From Cordylochernes scorpioides (Eukaryota; Arthropoda; Arachnida; Pseudoscorpiones; Chernetidae): DNA of 64,000 nucleotides. How positions within the stretch are numbered: position 1 is the first letter of the stretch; every line of letters begins with the position of its first letter. Location of the stretch: assembly GCA_030710605.1 (NCBI GenBank), contig CP092864.1, positions 136,401,255 through 136,465,254 of the forward strand, read 5' to 3'. The position numbers were made by a program, and so were the translations under genes. The notes under the pieces are model-generated. The model did no database searches. It was not told where the DNA came from and was given only the letters and a program-made list of their open reading frames with translations. Shown here piece after piece: positions 12,501-23,604 of this stretch.

Positions 12501-15064
12501 AACAAACATTCATTGATATCTGGACAACAAACATTCATTGATATCTGGACAACAAACATTCATTGATATCTGGACAACATTCATTGATATCTGGACAACA
12601 TTCATTGATATCAGGGACAACAAACATTCATTGATATCTGGACAGCAAACATTCATTGATATCTGGACAACAAACATTCATTGATATCTGGACAACAAAC
12701 ATTCATTGATATCTGTACAACATTCATTGATATCTGGACAACATTCATTGATATCTGGACACACATTCATTGATATCGTGGACAACATTCATTGATATCT
12801 GGACAACAAACATTCATTGATATCTGGACAACAAACATTCATTGATATCTGAACAACATTCATTGATACTGGACAACATTCATTGATATCTGGACAACAA
12901 TCATTCATTGATATCTGGACAACATTCATTGATATCTGGACAACATTCATTGATATCTGGACAACAAACATTCATTGATATCTGGACAACAAACATTCAT
13001 TGATATCTGGACAACATTCATTGATATCTGGACAACAAACATGCATTGATATCTGGACAACAAACATTCATTGATATCTGGACAACAAACATTCATTGAT
13101 ATCTGGACAACATTCATTGATATCTGGACAACAAACATTCATTGATATCTGGACAACATTCATTGATATCTGGACAACATTCATTGATATCTGGACAGCA
13201 TTCATTGATATCAGGACAACAAACATTCATTGATATCTGGACAACAAACATTCATTGATATCTGGACAACAAACATTCATTGATATCTGGACAACATTCA
13301 TTGATATCTGGACAACAAACATTCATTGATATCTGGACAACAAACATTCATTGATATCTGGACAACAAACATTCATTGATATCTGGACAACATTCATTGA
13401 TATCTGGACAACATTCATTGATATCAGGACAACAAACATTCATTGATATCTGGACAGCAACATTCATTGATATCTGGACAACAAACATTCATTGATATCT
13501 GGACAACAAACATTCATTGATATCTGTACAACATTCATTGATATCTGGACAACATTCATTGATATCTGGACAACATTCATTGATATCTGGACAACATTCA
13601 TTGATATCTGGACAACATTCATTGATATCTGGACAACAAACATTCATTGATATCTGGACAACAAACATTCATTGATATCTGGACAACATTCATTGATATC
13701 TGGACAACAAACATTCATTGATATCTGGACAACAAACATTCATTGATATCTGGACAACAAACATTCATTGATATCTGGACAACATTCATTGATATCTGGA
13801 CAACAAACATTCATTGATATCTGGACAACATTCATTGATATCTGGACAACAAACATTCATTGATATCTGGACAACATTCATTGATATCTGGACAACATTC
13901 ATTGATATCTGGACAACATTCATTGATATCTGGACAACAAACATTCATTGATATCTGGACAACAAACATTCATTGATATCTGGACAACAAACACCCATTG
14001 ATATCTGGACAACAAACATTAATTGATATCTGGACAACAAACATTCATTGATATCTGGACAACAAACATTCATTGATATCTGGACAACAAACATTCATTG
14101 ATATCTGGACAACATACATTCATTGATATCTGGACAACATACATTCATTGATATCTGGACAACAAACATTCATTGATATCTGGACAACAAACATTCATTG
14201 ATATCTGGACAACAAACATTCATTGATATCTGGACAACATTCATTGATATCTGGACAACAAACATTCATTGATATCTGGACAACAAACATTCATTGATAT
14301 CTGGACAACAAACATTCATTGATATCTGGACAACAAACATTCATTTATATCTGGACAACATTCATTCATTGATATCTGGACAACATTCATTGATATCTGG
14401 ACAACATTCATTGATATCTGGACAACAAACATTCATTGATATCTGGACAACAAACATTCATTGATATCTGGACAACAAACATTCATTGATATCTGGACAA
14501 CATTCATTGATATCTGGACAACATTCATTGATATCTGGACAACATTCATTCATTGATATCTGGACAACAAACATTCATTGATATATGGACAACATTCATT
14601 GATATCTGGACAACATTCATTGATATCTGGACAACATTCATTGATATCTGGACAACAAACATTCATTGATATCTGGACAACAAACATTCATTGATATCTG
14701 GACAACAAACATTCATTGATATCTGGACAACATTCATTGATATCTGGACAACATTCATTGATATCTGGACAACAAACATTCATTGATATCTGGACAACAA
14801 ACATTCATTGATATCTGGACAACATTCATTGATATCTGGACAACATTCATTGATATCTGGACAACAAACATATATTCATTGATATCTGAACAACATACAT
14901 TCATTGATATCTGGACAACATTCATTGATATCTGGACAACAAACATTCATTGATATCTGGACAACAAACATTCATTGATATCTGGACTCATTCATTGATA
15001 TCTGGACAACAAACATTCATTGATATCTGGACAACAAACATTCATTGATATCTGGACAACAAAC
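6533..15064. repeat. 8.5 kb tandem array of 21/25 bp splice-acceptor units
   Basis: About 360 units by length. Two unit lengths alternate: 25 bp and 21 bp, differing by the four bases aaac. Read on the minus strand each unit is a T-rich stretch ending tccag followed by ATATCAATGAATG, identical to the acceptor and first 13 coding bases (D-I-N-E-C) of the fibrillin exon at 6532. The array touches that exon and makes up about 97% of the intron. Predicted small ORFs inside it are repeat artefacts. Blocks at about 8580-9000 and 10590-11700 show many single-base indels. Confidence 0.97.
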
Positions 15065-15336
15065 AAATATGATTTTTGACCATTAAAACAGATGGTTTTC
15101 TTTTTTTTTTTTTCTAGTTGAAAACACACATAGTTCAATTTTCCAAAAATATTTAGAATATATTGCTACAAATATATTTTTAAAATTGGTGTGCTGGTAA
15201 TAGAAATGTGAAAAATTTTAGCGTAACTTTTCTTTTATGAAAATAAAATATTTTGTATCTGTTTGAAGCTAGGATTGATTTTGAAAGAGATATTGTGATT
15301 GAGAAACCTTCAAAATTAAAAATAAACAAAACTTAC
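15065..15336. other. AT-rich intron, nothing recognised
   Basis: Unique-looking AT-rich sequence between the large array and the TB3 exon donor. Confidence 0.6.
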
Positions 15337-15417
15337 CGGTCAAAAGTCCAAGTTCTCCTCTACCTCGTCCATCGAAGGCGTAGCCATGTCCCTTGATGCA
15401 CAACTCAGCATGGGCCT
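15337..15417 (-). CDS. FBN: Fibrillin exon: TB3 domain, last part
   Basis: 81 bp; A-E-L-C-I-K-G-H-G-Y then a Gly/Arg/Leu-rich linker, ending T/D into the next cbEGF. Its acceptor, attgtacag, is the first unit of a 41 bp tandem array. Donor ACCG|gtaagt. Confidence 0.85.
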
Positions 15418-15858
15418 CTGTACAATGTTTAGGTCTGTTGTACCAGTGCTACAGGTTGCTGTACAATGTTTAAGTCTGTTGTACCAGTGCTACAGGGTGC
15501 TGTACAATGTTTAAGTCTGTTGTACCAGTGCTACAGGGTGCTGTACAATGTTTAAGTCTGTTGTACCAGTGCTACAGGGTGCTGTACAATGTTTAAGTCT
15601 GTTGTACCAGTGCTACAGGGTGCTGTACAATGTTTAAGTCTGTTGTACCAGTGCTACAGGGTGCTGTACAATGTTTAAGTCTGTTGTACCAGTGCTACAG
15701 GGTGCTGTACAATGTTTAAGTCTGTTGTTACAGTGCTACAGGGTGCTGTACAATGTTTAAGTCTATTGTACCAGTGCTACAGGGTGCTGTACAATGTTTA
15801 AGTCTGTTGTACCAGTGCTACAGGGTGCTGTACAATGTTTAAGTCTGTTGCACCAGTG
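15418..15858. repeat. 41 bp tandem array starting at a splice acceptor
   Basis: Nearly 11 copies of a 41 bp unit starting ctgtacaatgtttaag. The first unit begins at the intron base next to exon 15337-15417, so every unit contains a copy of that acceptor (aaacattgtacag on the minus strand). Copies are almost identical. Confidence 0.95.
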
Positions 15859-16007
15859 CTACTGAGGCTCACATAGTGTATAAGGCCATTGTCTCACTGC
15901 TAAATGATAATATTTAGAGCGCTGGCACATAATATAGGCCATTACACTACTGTTATTCCAAGTTGAACAGGTGGCGTACCACGCGCAGTACACCCTTGCT
16001 ACCTTAC

Positions 16008-16163
16008 CTGTCCCCTTGCGCGGACACAGTTCACAACCAGAGTTGCGGTAACTCCACGCCTGCCCCACTGAGCAACAGCACAGCATCTTGCGGAAGCGGC
16101 CATTGAACGGTCTTGAACATTGATCAAGGCTATTCCCAGCGTAGCATACTCCCTTGCGCAAAT
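16008..16163 (-). CDS. FBN: Fibrillin exon: TB3 domain, first part
   Basis: 156 bp; G-V-C-Y-A-G, then K-M-L-C-C-C-S-V-G-Q-A-W and C-E-L-C-P-R-K-G. Triple-cysteine TB signature. Acceptor gttttag, donor ACAG|gtaagg. Confidence 0.92.
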
Positions 16164-16394
16164 CTAAAACATATATAAAAATCCTTTATTCTACAAGAAA
16201 ATAAGACTAAATCCAACTTGTAGCTATAATCTATGATCCAAATTTGTGAAAAGAAACATTCGCGTCTTAATGTTTTCATTTGTTATATATAGATGGCACT
16301 TTATTCCTTGTATTAAATTGTGCTTTATCAATGCTTTATTCTCTCTCTCTCTCTCTTTTGTCTACCTAATTAAAAATAATTCTTTGAGAATTAA

Positions 16395-16675
16395 TATATA
16401 CACTCATGGACAAAACTTAAGGAAGTTGTACCTTTTAGTATGTATATCGGGACTCAGACAAAAAATCTGAAAGATACACTCATAGATAACACTTAAGGAA
16501 GTTGTACCTTTTAGCATGTATATCGGGATTCAGACAATATCTCTGAAAGATACACTCATGGACAAAACTTAAGCAAGTTGTACCTTTTAGTATGTATATC
16601 GGGATTCAGACAATATCTCTGAAAGATACACTCATAGATAACACTTAAGGAAGTTTTACCATTTAGCATGTATAT
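16395..16675. repeat. cactcatggacaaaac repeat cluster
   Basis: Four tandem partial copies of a unit with acactcatggacaaaactt, tagtatgtatatcggga and cagacaatatctctgaaa. Confidence 0.8.
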
Positions 16676-17206
16676 CATACTTCTCTATTTAAAACATTTT
16701 AAAATGAAAAGATAAAACTTTTTTTTTCTTTTATTATTTATTAATCAACCAGGCGCGATATTGAAATATTTGCATCTATTACAGAGGAAACAAACAAATT
16801 AGAACTTAGAATTAAAAATATTTACAAATTTACATGTATTAATCAACAGAGTTCATAAAATTTATATAGACAAGGTGGCTTCTTCTTCTTTCTTATCTCC
16901 ACTCAATCATATTAGGGTATCAAGCTTGTAAAGCTTGTTGATGGTGTCTGCTGGGGATGAGTAGAGCTCATCAATGGATGAGTCAATACAGTCAATACAA
17001 GGTGGCTGATGTAAGAGAGTTAAAACATTTAGATCAGGGAATAATCAATGTCTCACTTCTGTAAAGTTCTGACCGTCATTGATAAGGTGAAGAGCAGTCT
17101 GTTCAGTTTCTCTGCAGGAACAATTTGGTATTTCTGATAGAACTCTTAAAATCTCTTAAGGAAGAGAAATCTAAGAAGAACCAACTACACAGATTGTGAT
17201 ATTTAC

Positions 17207-17335
17207 CAATGCACTTTTTTCCAGAGGGGTCAAGGGTGAGATGAGGCGGACAGTTACAGCGGAAGGATCCCTCGGTGTTGACACAGAGTCCTCCTCCTTG
17301 ACAGATATTGGGGAACACCTCGCACTCATTCACAT
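17207..17335 (-). CDS. FBN: Fibrillin exon: cbEGF between hybrid 2 and TB3
   Basis: 129 bp; D-V-N-E-C-E-V-F-P-N-I-C, C-V-N-T-E-G-S-F-R-C, T-L-D-P-S-G-K-K-C-I. Clearly the counterpart of the single cbEGF between hybrid 2 and TB3 in human fibrillin. Acceptor gtcgacag, donor ATTG|gtaaat. Confidence 0.93.
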
Positions 17336-17459
17336 CTGTCGACATATCACTGTTATGGTGGACACACTTGACATGGGGGAGTCAGTAATGCCAAGCCAAA
17401 TAACCACTGCAGAAATGTATGTTATAGTTTACTAAATACAAAATATTACTACAGAACTA

Positions 17460-19088
17460 TCTGAGTTTCCAAAATCACAAGAGACACAAAATCAAATATT
17501 GCTACAGAACTGAGAATCACCAAATCCCAAATATTGCTACAGAGCTATCTGATAGTTCACCAAATGATAAGGCACAAACTCAAAAATATTGCTACAGAAC
17601 TATCTGAGAGTCACCAAATCCCAAATATTACTACAGAGCTATCTGATAGTTCACCAAATGATAAGGCACCAAATCCCAAATATTGCTACAGAGCTATTTG
17701 ATAGTTCACCTAATGATAAGGCACCAAATCCCAAATATTGCTACAGAGCTATTTGATAGTTCACCTAATGATAAGTCACCAAATCCAAAATATTGCTACA
17801 TAACTATCTGAGAGTCACCAAATCCCAAATATTGCTACAGAGCTATTTGATAGTTCACCAAATGATAAGGCACCAAATCCAAAATATTGCTACAGAACTA
17901 TCTGAGAGTCACCAAATCCCAAATATTGCTACAGAGCTATTTGATAGTTCACCAAATGATAAGGCACCAAATCCAAAATATTGCTACAGAACTATCTGAG
18001 AGTCACCAAATCCCAAATATTGCTACAGAGCTATTTGATAGTTCACCAAATGATAAGGCACCAAATCCAAAATATTGCTACAGAACTATCTAATAGTCAC
18101 CAAATCCCAAAGATTGCTACAGAGCTATTTGATAGTTCACCAAATGATAAGGCACCAAATCCAAAATATTGCTACAGAACTATCTGAGAGTCACCAAATC
18201 CCAAATATTGCTACAGAGCTATTTGATAGTTCACCAAATGATAAGGCACTAAATCCAAAATATTGCTACAGAACTATCTGAGAGTCACCAAATCCCAAAT
18301 ATTGCTACAGAGCTATTTGATAGTTCACCAAATGATAAGGCACCAAATCCAAAATATTGCTACAGAACTATCTGAGAGTCACCAAATCCCAAATATTGCT
18401 ACAGAGCTATTTGATAGTTCACCAAATAATAAGGCATCAAATCCCAAATATTGCTACAGAACTATCTAATAGTCACCAAATCCCAAATATTGCTACAGAG
18501 CTATTTGATAGTTCACCAAATGATAAGGCACCAAATCCAAAATATTGCTACAGAACTATCTGAGAGTCACCAAATCCCAAATATTGCTACAGAGCTATTT
18601 GATAGTTCACCAAATGATAAGGCATCAAATCCCAAATATTGCTACAGCGCTATTTGATAGTTCACCAAATGATAAGGCATCAAATCCCAAATATTGCTAC
18701 AGAGCTATTTGATAGTTCACCAAATCCCAAATATTGCTACAGAGCTATTTGATAGTTCACCAAATCCCAAATATTGCTACAGAGCTATTTGATAGTTCAC
18801 CAAATCCCAAATATTGCTACAGAGCTATTTGATAGTTCACCAAATGATAAGGCACCAAATCCAAAATATTGCTACAGAGCTATTTGATAGTTCACCAAAT
18901 CCCAAATATTGCTACAGAGCTATTTGATAGTTCACCAAATGATAAGGCACCAAATCCAAAATATTGCTACAGAGCTATTTGATAGTTCACCAAATCCCAA
19001 ATATTGCTACAGAGCTATTTGATAGTTCACCAAATGATAAGGCACCAAATCCAAAATATTGCTACAGAACTATCTGAGAGTCACCACT
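17460..19088. repeat. 94 bp tandem array (two ~47 bp halves)
   Basis: Period 94 bp through 17790-18650, composed of two related halves each with atattgctacaga; shorter or single halves occur at both ends. It lies in the fibrillin intron 125 bp upstream of the cbEGF exon at 17335. It shows no clear copy of the exon junction. The overlapping 68-residue ORFs are repeat artefacts. Confidence 0.95.
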
Positions 19089-19091
19089 CTC

Positions 19092-19350
19092 TTGGTAGAG
19101 AGTTAGCAACTACTTATACTGTAAGTATACCACATAGCTACACATGTGAAAAGCAATTCAACTTTTGCACTTACAAGTTTGCCAGAGCCCTATTGTTTAT
19201 TTATACTCACTATTGGGATTGGTCATTTACAAGAATCAGTGTCCATTGTGAAGCAATTTACCGGAAATAAAAGCCGCTAAATGCAGAATCCGATTTTGGG
19301 TCTTGGTTGTCCAAAATTGACAGCTTATACGACTCTTTCACCAACACTTT
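19092..19350 (-). mobile_element. Diverged tRNA-derived SINE (inverted)
   Basis: Contains agttagcaactactta, acacatgtgaaaagc and a decayed head ccaaaattgacagctta. Confidence 0.7.
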
Positions 19351-19464
19351 CCAGGTTGGAGAGATTGTGACTGATTTAACTACCTCACATGTCTACACAT
19401 GTAGAAAACATTCAGACTTCACACTTAAAAAGTGCCAGAGCCCTATTTAGATATTAACATTCAC

Positions 19465-20175
19465 TTATGATAAAGCACAATTTGGATTATATATTATAAA
19501 CACAAGGAAATAAGACCAAATCCAAATAATTAGTGTGTGATGTTTCAGTGTAAAAACATTGTTACCATCTTCAGACAAAAGTACTGAAAAATGCTGTTAC
19601 TGAAATGTCACACACTATTTATTTATTTAGATTTGGTCTTATTATCTTGTGGTTTTAGCATTGTTTGACTGTATATTTTAGATATAGATTGTTTGATGTT
19701 CGTTAAAAGCATTGATACCGAAATGTCACACACTATTTATTTACTTGGATTTGTTATTATTACATTGTGTTTAACACTCACTTATATACATTATTACAGG
19801 TTTGCGGTTTTCAACAAATTATAAAAAGGATATAATATGCTGCAACTTTTTTCATTTATTTGAATAAATGAAAAATCACAATTTGGATTATATATTATAA
19901 ACACAAGGTAATAAGACCTAATCCAAATAATTAGTGTGTGATGGTTCAGTGTAAAAACATTGTTACCATCTTCAGACAAAAGTACTGAAAAAGGCTGTTA
20001 CCGAAATGTCACACACTATTTATTTATTTAGATTTTGTCTTATTATCTTGTGGTTTTAGCATTGTTTGACTCTATATTTTAGATATAGATTGTTTGATGT
20101 TCGGTAAAAGCGTTGATACCGAAATATCACACACTATTTATTTACTTGGATTAGGTCTTATTACATTGTGTTTAA
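19465..20175. repeat. Two tandem copies of palindromic hammerhead-type element
   Basis: Two ~390 bp blocks (from about 19465 and 19865) are near-identical, including ttgcggttttcaacaaatt and the ends. Each has gaaatgtcacacac arms. Block duplication, not independent insertions, is the simplest reading. Confidence 0.8.
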
Positions 20176-20269
20176 CACTTACTTATATGCATTATCACAG
20201 GTTTGCGGTTTTCAACAAATTAAAAGGATATAAGATGCTGCAACTTTTTTCATTTATTTGAATAAATGA

Positions 20270-20480
20270 AAAATCACAATTTGGATTATAGATTATAAAC
20301 ATAAAGTAATAAGACCAAACCCAAATAAATTAATAGTGTTTGACGTTTTGGTAACAGCATTGTTACCATCATCAGACAAAAAAATAAAATTAAAATTAAA
20401 TGTTACCATCTGATGATGGTAACAATGCTGTTACCAAAATATCACACACTATTAATTTATTTGGATTAGGTCTTATTTGT
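20270..20480. repeat. Palindromic hammerhead-type element
   Basis: Arms ending in tttggatta/taatccaaa; cores gttttggtaacagc and ctgatgatggtaacaatgc flank a short aaaattaaa centre. Confidence 0.8.
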
Positions 20481-20708
20481 TATGTAATTAAAGTAAGTAA
20501 GAAGGATGAATCCATAACCAATTTAACTTTACATATTATTTATTATATGATTATATTATATAGCAATTATATGAAACAAATCTTGGTATATATGTCTACA
20601 TGAAAAACAACAAAAACGATAAAACATTATATATATACAATTTTCTTTTCAAACTCAGCCTTATCTATAGCCATTGTTATTCTGTAATATTCCAACATTA
20701 TTTTCTTG

Positions 20709-20790
20709 TATTTACTTGAATAAAAAAAGCGTAAAAATTCAGATTTGCTGAAGAAGGGCTTGCCCGAAAGCTTCTTTAATCAAGTAAATA
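20709..20790 (+). ncRNA. Second hammerhead-like motif, separate family
   Basis: CTGAAGA at 20748, one unpaired A, stem II GGGC/GCCC with a TT loop, then GAAA and GCTT. AGCT is self-complementary. The flanks ATTTACTTGA (20710-20719) and TCAAGTAAAT (20780-20789) are perfect complements and would close stem I. The same overall plan as the main family but with unrelated stems. Confidence 0.55.
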
Positions 20791-20939
20791 AAAATAGTTG
20801 CAGCGTATTATTTCTTTTTTTTTTTGTAATTCACACTTATATGGTTGTTCTTCTTGTTCCAAAATCACTTTATTAGGTACCGCTCACAAAGAGAAACCTA
20901 GTTTATGATATTTGCAACAATGAATAATATGTGATGGTT

Positions 20940-21035
20940 ATTCACATATTAAAATAAAATGTTAACGTGGGATTCGATCCCGGTTCATGACTGTCGAGAA
21001 TCGAGGGTGTTACCCACTCATCCACCGACTTTTAT
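20940..21035 (-). repeat. tRNA-like SINE head
   Basis: On the minus strand: gtcggtggatgagtggg (A-box-like) and B-box GGGATCGAATCCC about 50 nt later. It resembles the tRNA-derived head of the SINE family here; no SINE body follows. Confidence 0.6.
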
Positions 21036-21084
21036 ATGGTTGGACTTGTCCAAGTTGTGCACCATTGAAACAATTTGTTATCTT

Positions 21085-21215
21085 CACAAGGTAATAAGAT
21101 CAAATCTAAATAAATAAATAGTGTGCGATATTTTGGTAACAATGTTGTTACTATCTTCAGATTTGGTCATATTACCTTACGTTTATAATCTATAATCATA
21201 TTATTGTGCCTTATC
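21085..21215. repeat. Degenerate palindromic hammerhead-type element
   Basis: Left arm cacaaggtaataagatc..gtgtgcgatattttgg, right arm ttggtcatattacc; much shortened. Confidence 0.7.
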
Positions 21216-21544
21216 AATGTATTATCTTGTGAATTGAAAAGAGTCTAGTATGGTAATTGACACATGGTTGTATTTGTCAAGGCTACAATACCTCTTCCCC
21301 CCCCCCCCCCAACGGGGGTGACCCTGGACAGGTGAAGTATGTCTGGAGTTCTGAACTCCTGGTACCCAAGGCATGAAGGCTCTCCCACTATGTCTAGCTA
21401 AACAGTCGTATTCCTACCTACATCAGATGTCCCATCAACAGGCATCTAAATACTCCAATGAACCATGGAGATAAGCACCACCACAATACCTCCCTGTCCA
21501 CTGATCTTCAAGAAGTGTAAAATTTTGAAGATGTGAAAACTTAC

Positions 21545-21595
21545 CTGTACAAGTTGTTCCATCCAACATTACATAGCCCTTCGGACATCTGAGTT
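21545..21595 (-). CDS. FBN: Fibrillin exon: hybrid domain 2, last part
   Basis: A 51 bp exon: L-R-C-P-K-G-Y then G-T-T-C-T, the EGF-like tail of hybrid 2 with the final two cysteines. Acceptor tgtgcag, donor ACAG|gtaagt. Phase 1-1 and homology to the same segment of vertebrate hybrid 2 make this small exon credible. Confidence 0.85.
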
Positions 21596-21668
21596 CTGCA
21601 CATTTAAAACACATTATGTTAGCTCAATACTGCCATCTGTGATACTGTTAAATATTAAGAAAAAAGAA

Positions 21669-21975
21669 GGGGGTTCGGTGGATGAGTGGTCTAAACCTTT
21701 GGTTTTCGACAGCTACAACCCAGGATTGAATCCCGCATTTGACACTTTTTTCTGATTAAAAAAATGCTCCAATGGCTCCAATTCTTCCAAAAGTTCAACC
21801 CCACCAGCGAGTGCAAGTAACCAAATGGGGCTCTGGCACATTTGAAAGTGCAAAGTTGAACTTCTTTTCATATGTGTAGACATGTGGTACACTTACAGTA
21901 AAAGCAGTCGCCAACTTCTGCCCACCATGATTAACATGGCCTGTACCAGGCATAATAGGGATAAGTAAAAAAGAA
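21669..21975 (+). mobile_element. tRNA-derived SINE
   Basis: Head with A-box-like gttcggtggatgagtgg and B-box-like GGATTGAATCCC; body has ccaccagcgagtgcaag, ggctctggcaca and accatgattaacatgg; tail agggataagtaaaaa. Family consensus about 310 bp. Confidence 0.85.
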
Positions 21976-22227
21976 AAAGAGAGAGAAAGGGAAAAAGGCA
22001 TTTTCTAATTTTACAACTAGAAGTTGCTGATGGCATGCATCATCTGTCAAAATAAATAAAAACTATTTTTTTGATTTTGAATTATTCCAAAATTGTGGCC
22101 AAATACCCATTCTTGATTAATCAAGCAACGCTAACCACTTAGGTATTTCAAGCTGTTGGCCCATGTCAATGTGATGCAAGATGTACCTTAATGACCAAAA
22201 ATTGGTCATTCAAGCATCCTTAAAAAT

Positions 22228-22345
22228 CTTTTTTTTTTGCTTATCCTTAGTACATGTGGTACAGGCCATGGCAATCATGGTGGGTAGAAGTAGGCGACTG
22301 CTTTTACTGTAAGTGCCCCACATGTCTACACATGTGAAAAGCAGC
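22228..22345 (-). mobile_element. SINE 3' fragment
   Basis: tttttttgcttatcc through acacatgtgaaaagcag; head missing. Confidence 0.75.
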
Positions 22346-22874
22346 ACATGAAATATCATGAAACGTAGTTAAGGCCAGAAAGGCATAAGAATGCCAAACT
22401 GCTAAATATACTGCTGAAGTAGAAAGACATCTGGAAGAATCAAAAAGAAGGTTTTATTTGGTGTGGGATCCATTAGGTTCTGGGGTAAGGTCGGGTCCAG
22501 CTTGACTCGGAGTTTGTTTCTGTGTCTTGATTCTCTGACAGATATCCTAACTTGTCTTTTATCTTCTCTCAAAAAAATTATCCCCAGAAAAAAAAAAATG
22601 GGTGACCAAGCAGAAATGTGGTCCATGGTCAAATTAAACCTATTCATTTTAGTGGTATACAGCAGATTAATATACATAATGAATACTGTTGTTTCTGCAT
22701 GTACCCTACATTTCTACTCAGAGAATCTATATAAGACTGAATGTCTTAATAAAGCTTTTTGTTGTTGTTATCTATAAATAGAATAAAATTTCTAAAAAAT
22801 ATTAAAGTATTATTTTTTCAAAATAGATAAAAAATCAAACAATATGGCTACGTTCCTTGTTATAGAATAATGTA
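22346..22874. other. Intron, no assignable element
   Basis: Contains a less AT-rich patch around 22460-22530 (ccattaggttctggggtaa) that could be an old repeat; otherwise AT-rich. Confidence 0.4.
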
Positions 22875-23190
22875 TATTTTTTATTATCCCTAGTACATGT
22901 GGTAAAAGACATGATAATCATGGAGGGTAGAAGTTGGCAACTGCTTTTACTGTAAGTGCACCACATGTCTATGCATGTGAAAAGCAGTTCGACTTTTGCG
23001 CTTACATGTACCCAGAATCCTATTTGGTTATTTGCACTCGCTGGTGAAATTGGACTTTTACAAGAATCGAGAATCATTGGTGCATTTTTAATTTCAAATT
23101 TAAAAAAAGTGCCCAATATGGGATTTGATCCTGGGTCATAGAGATCAAAAAACAATGGTTTAGAACAATCGTCCATGACCCCACTGTTAA
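22875..23190 (-). mobile_element. tRNA-derived SINE (inverted)
   Basis: Tail ttattatccctagtac at left, head gtccatgacccc at right; the head is followed by fibrillin intron sequence later duplicated. Confidence 0.82.
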
Positions 23191-23420
23191 ATATACTATA
23201 AGGCAATAATGAGCTATCAATACACACGAAATACTTACCAATCTCAGAGCAAAAGAGCATTGGAGCATTTTTTTATTTAGAAAAAAAAGTGTCCAATGTG
23301 GATTTGATCATGGGTCATAGCGGTCAAAAACTGACAGCTTAGACCACTTTGTCACAATCCCACTGTTTTATATACTATAAGGTAACAATGAGCTATCTAT
23401 ACAGAATAAATACTTACCAA
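23060..23420. repeat. 179 bp duplication copying an exon donor
   Basis: Two copies of SINE head, intron text (tatactataaggcaa) and tacttaccaatctcagagca. The second copy is the true exon edge (13-odd coding bases plus donor of hybrid 2). The first, at 23232-23251, is a decoy joined to SINE sequence. Confidence 0.88.
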
Positions 23421-23558
23421 TCTCAGAGCAAGGTTTGCAAGGACTACCCCAGGCCTGGCCAATGGTAGTACAGCATTCTGAGCGCAGCATTGGAACCTTG
23501 ACATCATTCTCGCAGTGGCCATTTTGTATAGTTAGCCAACATGATCCTCGTCTGTTGT
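23418..23558 (-). CDS. FBN: Fibrillin exon: hybrid domain 2, first part
   Basis: 141 bp; R-G-S-C-W-L-T-I, then S-E-C-C-T-T-I-G-Q-A-W-G-S-P-C-K-P-C. The double cysteine and the G-x-C-W opening identify hybrid 2. Acceptor gttccag, donor ATTG|gtaagt. The last 13 or so exon bases with the donor are duplicated about 179 bp downstream in the intron. Confidence 0.91.
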
Positions 23559-23604
23559 CTGGAACACACACCCAGTGAGGAATGGGGAAAATATCATTTA
23601 TACA

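Noticed and set aside
8924..14946. Several minus-strand ORFs of 60-100 residues rich in D-I-N-E-C and V-V-Q-I-S-M-N
   Set aside because: They are translations of the tandem array; frames come and go with the 21/25 bp units and no donor sites exist to make them exons.
6533..15064. CRISPR-like regular repeat
   Set aside because: Units are contiguous with no unique spacers and the setting is a eukaryotic intron.
17793..18657. Series of overlapping 68-residue plus-strand ORFs spaced 94 bp
   Set aside because: Repeat artefacts of the 94 bp array.
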